DNA from: Oribacterium sp. UBA4274
Lineage (GTDB): Bacteria > Bacillota > Clostridia > Lachnospirales > Lachnospiraceae
NCBI GenBank assembly: GCA_002396005.1
Contig: DGVW01000104.1
Coordinates: forward strand, 1-53,594
Direction of reading: 5' to 3'
DNA: 53,594 bases
The notes beneath the pieces were generated by a model, which saw only the letters and a list, made by a program, of their open reading frames with translations, had not been told where the DNA came from and did not search any database. The position numbers were made by a program, and so were the translations under genes. Positions within the stretch are counted from its first letter, which is position 1. Each line of letters opens with the position of its first letter. This document shows, piece after piece, positions 51,358 through 53,594 of the stretch.

Positions 51358-52806
51358 ATGAACATTAACATGATTATATATGTGCTCGGATGGGTACTTA
51401 AGCTTGAAGCAGGTCTCATGCTTTTACCCATGCTGTGTGCATTGGCATATAAAGAAATATGGGCATTTAATTCATTAGCAATAAGCGCTATTATCGCATT
51501 AATCATAGGAATGATTGCCACAATCAAAAAGCCAAGGAAGACTGCATATTATGTACGTGAAGGCTTCGTAATATGTGCTTTGAGCTGGGTGGTTATGTCA
51601 CTTATAGGGGCAATTCCGTTTTATATCAGCGGAACCATACCTAGTTATATTGACGCAGTCTTTGAAATTGTTTCCGGTTTCACCACTACGGGAGCATCAA
51701 TCCTCAACGAGGTTGAGCATCTTGGAAAGGGGCTCCTTTTTTGGAGATCCTTTAGCCACTGGGTTGGCGGAATGGGTGTACTTGTACTGGTTCTTACCAT
51801 ATTACCTCTTGGTGGTGGCTATAACATGATGATCATGAAAGCAGAGTCGCCCGGACCGGATGTCAGTAAGATGGTTCCGCGAGTTGCAGACACAGCCAAG
51901 GCTTTGTATAAGATATATTTTTTCATGACTGTTGGTTGGATAATAATATTCTTTATCAGCGGCATGGATATATTTGATGCTTTATGTATAGCCTTTGGTG
52001 CTGCCGGAACCGGAGGCTTTGCCGTTCGCAATTCAGGAATGGAAGATTACGGAATGTTTTGTCAGTTCCTTATCACCATTGCCATGATCATGTACGGTAT
52101 CAATTTTAATGTATATTACATGATACAAAAACGTAAGTTTAAGGATGCATTAGGCTGTGAAGAAGCCCGTGTATATCTGGGCATCATTACAGTATCAACA
52201 CTTTTTATCGCCTTTAATATTTTAAAGATGTATGGTGGCAATCTCATTTATACATTGCATCACAGCTTTTTCACTGTAGCATCATTGATTACAACCACTG
52301 GTTTTTCAACATTGGATTTCAACACATGGCCACAATCGAGTCAGATGGTTATATTGTTTTTGATGTTTTCCGGTGCATGTGCAGGATCTACCGGTGGTGG
52401 TATTAAAGTTTCAAGACTTCTTATACTTATTAAGGAGGTTGGAAAAGAACTTTTGGTTCTTGTTCATCCGGAAGCCATCAGACATATTCGTCTGGAAGGT
52501 AAAAAAATAGAACATAATGTAGTAAGATCTGTTAACTGTTATCTTATTATGTATATTATTATTTTTATGATTTCATTGTTTATCATATCTTTTGATAAAT
52601 TCGATTTTGTAACCAATTTTTCTGCAGTATCGGCAACCTTCAACAATATCGGACCAGGACTTGGTGCCGTTGGCCCGATCAGCAACTATTCAGAGTACTC
52701 GTACATCAGCAAGATAGTTCTAACCATTGATATGTTGGCCGGAAGACTCGAGATACTCCCAATGATGATGTTACTCCTTCCAAGAACATGGCGCAGGACA
52801 TATTAA
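51358..52806 (+). CDS. trkH: Trk potassium transporter membrane subunit TrkH
   Basis: A 482-residue membrane protein with four repeated membrane-pore-membrane units. Selectivity loops are visible at VSGFTTTGASIL, FGAAGTGGFAVRN, SLITTTGFSTLDF and the fourth near SATFNNIGPGLG. SHWVGGMGVLVLVL and CAGSTGGGIKVSR are conserved. It forms the K+ channel-like transporter with TrkA upstream. AAGGGAG is 9 nt before ATG. Confidence 0.95.
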   Translation: MNINMIIYVLGWVLKLEAGLMLLPMLCALAYKEIWAFNSLAISAIIALIIGMIATIKKPRKTAYYVREGFVICALSWVVMSLIGAIPFYISGTIPSYIDAVFEIVSGFTTTGASILNEVEHLGKGLLFWRSFSHWVGGMGVLVLVLTILPLGGGYNMMIMKAESPGPDVSKMVPRVADTAKALYKIYFFMTVGWIIIFFISGMDIFDALCIAFGAAGTGGFAVRNSGMEDYGMFCQFLITIAMIMYGINFNVYYMIQKRKFKDALGCEEARVYLGIITVSTLFIAFNILKMYGGNLIYTLHHSFFTVASLITTTGFSTLDFNTWPQSSQMVILFLMFSGACAGSTGGGIKVSRLLILIKEVGKELLVLVHPEAIRHIRLEGKKIEHNVVRSVNCYLIMYIIIFMISLFIISFDKFDFVTNFSAVSATFNNIGPGLGAVGPISNYSEYSYISKIVLTIDMLAGRLEILPMMMLLLPRTWRRTY

Positions 52807-52862
52807 AAGTATTATCGATATACAGATAAATGATGACCGTCGGACCTGACAGGACTGCATGA

Positions 52863-53013
52863 TGTATAAACTCAAGGTTTGCTTGTATTTGCAATGGTAA
52901 AAGCTCATTTATTTATGATTCTGATGGTGATGGAATTATAAGAAGCATGTGAAGAAGCTAATGCAAATTACAACAGGATGTTGTGGGAAGAATACAATGG
53001 AGACCTGAAATGA
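52863..53013 (+). pseudogene. Possible decayed coding remnant between trkH and the GNAT gene
   Basis: Two adjacent short open stretches in different frames read like protein. From 52863 one runs to a TGA at 52950 and ends FIYDSDGDGIIRSM; another from 52942 reads EACEEANANYNRMLWEEYNG and ends at a TGA (53011-53013) overlapping the GNAT ATG. A frameshift near 52940 would join them. No upstream start is present. I recognise no family, and chance cannot be excluded. Confidence 0.25.
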
Positions 53014-53513
53014 AGATAAGAAAAGCCGGAAAAGAAGATTTTAACAGGATTATGGAAATTTATGCTTACGCAAGAAGATTCATGGCAGAGCATGGGAATC
53101 CAAACCAATGGGGACCTACTAACTGGCCTCCTGAAGAACTCATAAAGATGGATATTGAGAAGGGCCAAAGTTTCGTTTGTGAAAATGAGTCAGGGACAGT
53201 GGTTGGTGTTTTCTATTTTGATCAGGGAAAAAACATTGAGCCAAATTACATATACATAGAAGACGGTGAGTGGATAGGAGATAATGAATATGGTGTGATC
53301 CACCGGATTGCCACTGATGATTCAGAAAAGGGCATTGGCTCATTTTGTATAAACTGGGCATTCGAGAATTGCGAGCATCTCAGGATAGATACCCATGGAG
53401 ATAACACTGTGATGCAGAATCTCCTAAATAAGCTTGGTTTCACACGGTGCGGAACAATTCATGTAGATGAGGATGATTATCCTAGGATTGCTTTTGAGAA
53501 GATCAGGGAGTAA
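53010..53513 (+). CDS. GNAT family N-acetyltransferase
   Basis: A 167-residue acetyl-CoA-dependent acyltransferase fold. N-terminal IRKAGKEDFNRIMEIYAYAR and the FMAEHGNPNQWGPTNWPP stretch are typical of a GNAT subgroup common in Lachnospiraceae; IHRIATDDSEKGIGSF is motif A (acetyl-CoA binding, with GIGS in place of GxGxxL) and LLNKLGFTRCGTI is motif B. ATG at 53010 is favoured by GGAG at 52999-53002; an upstream GTG at 52983 lacks one. Substrate unknown. Confidence 0.85.
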   Translation: MKIRKAGKEDFNRIMEIYAYARRFMAEHGNPNQWGPTNWPPEELIKMDIEKGQSFVCENESGTVVGVFYFDQGKNIEPNYIYIEDGEWIGDNEYGVIHRIATDDSEKGIGSFCINWAFENCEHLRIDTHGDNTVMQNLLNKLGFTRCGTIHVDEDDYPRIAFEKIRE

Positions 53514-53524
53514 TAGGTGCATCA

Positions 53525-53594
53525 ATGTTAAAGACAGTGGGACTGGGCATACAGGATTATGAAAAGATCATAGAGCAAAACAATTTCTATGTTG
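53525..53594 (+). CDS. AAA-ATPase-like protein, N-terminal fragment (continues past window)
   Basis: ATG at 53525 with AGGTG 5 nt upstream opens 23 codons to the window edge. LKTVGLGIQDYEKIIEQN resembles the start of the AAA-ATPase-like/PD-(D/E)XK nuclease family (PF09820 type) that is multicopy in Lachnospiraceae. Only the first residues are visible, so the call rests on one conserved stretch. Confidence 0.6.
   Translation, partial: MLKTVGLGIQDYEKIIEQNNFYV

Noticed and set aside
1..53594. CRISPR arrays, IS elements, prophage genes, tRNA or rRNA genes
   Set aside because: No spaced direct repeats, transposase or integrase frames, and no cloverleaf or rRNA-like sequence were seen in intergenic regions.

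Overview
The window is 53.6 kb of a Firmicutes chromosome, most likely from a Lachnospiraceae bacterium of the Butyrivibrio/Pseudobutyrivibrio/Lachnospira type. The evidence is a Gram-positive PolC replicase, a YlxM-Ffh pair, RecU, a FliB-type flagellin methylase, strong AGGAGG ribosome binding sites, and the clostridial order of the ribosome, lipid and SRP genes. Every gene I accept is on the + strand, so the window probably lies within one replichore and is read with the fork. I found no tRNA, rRNA, IS element, prophage or CRISPR array.

Layout. 1-1.5 kb: end of rpsB, then tsf, each followed by a terminator. 1.6-18.9 kb: a block lying between tsf and pyrH, which are usually neighbours. It holds acylphosphatase and truA, two L,D-transpeptidase-type proteins, a patatin-like lipase, a Dus enzyme, a FliB-like protein, a lipoprotein, an RsmH-family methyltransferase with a long N-terminal extension, a MATE exporter, a DUF1846 protein and a complete oppBCDFA peptide-uptake operon. 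19-25.8 kb: the classic run pyrH-frr-uppS-cdsA-dxr-rseP-ispG (UMP kinase, ribosome recycling, undecaprenyl carrier, CDP-diacylglycerol, MEP-pathway isoprenoids). 26-30.6 kb: polC. 30.7-34.3 kb: tyrA and an EF-G-like GTPase, each with its own promoter. 34.5-39.9 kb: plsX-acpP-rnc-smc. 40-48.1 kb: ftsY, ylxM-ffh-rpsP-khpA-rimM-trmD, rplS-lepB-rbgA-rnhB-yraN. 48.2-52.8 kb: trpS-recU and trkA-trkH. The end holds a possible gene remnant, a GNAT acetyltransferase and the first codons of an AAA-ATPase-like gene.

How it works together. Most of the window is growth machinery: translation (S2, EF-Ts, Frr, S16, L19, RimM, TrmD, RbgA, TruA, TrpS), protein targeting (FtsY, Ffh, YlxM, LepB), envelope precursors (UppS, CdsA, Dxr, IspG, PlsX, AcpP) and chromosome work (PolC, SMC, RecU, RnhB). 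The accessory block adds cell-wall crosslinking, peptide import and export functions.

I did not find a clearly new multi-gene system. The strongest unexplained signals are regulatory: a 26-bp dyad over the tyrA promoter, a 30-bp dyad plus two more inverted repeats upstream of the opp promoter, a promoter -35 box built into the ftsY terminator, a large hairpin in the EF-G-like leader, a hairpin between an isolated AGGAGG and the rnhB start codon, and several U-tract-less hairpins at gene ends. At protein level, the EF-G-like GTPase with altered G motifs, the RseP insert, the PolC linker, the short SMC and the extended RsmH-family protein merit a second look.
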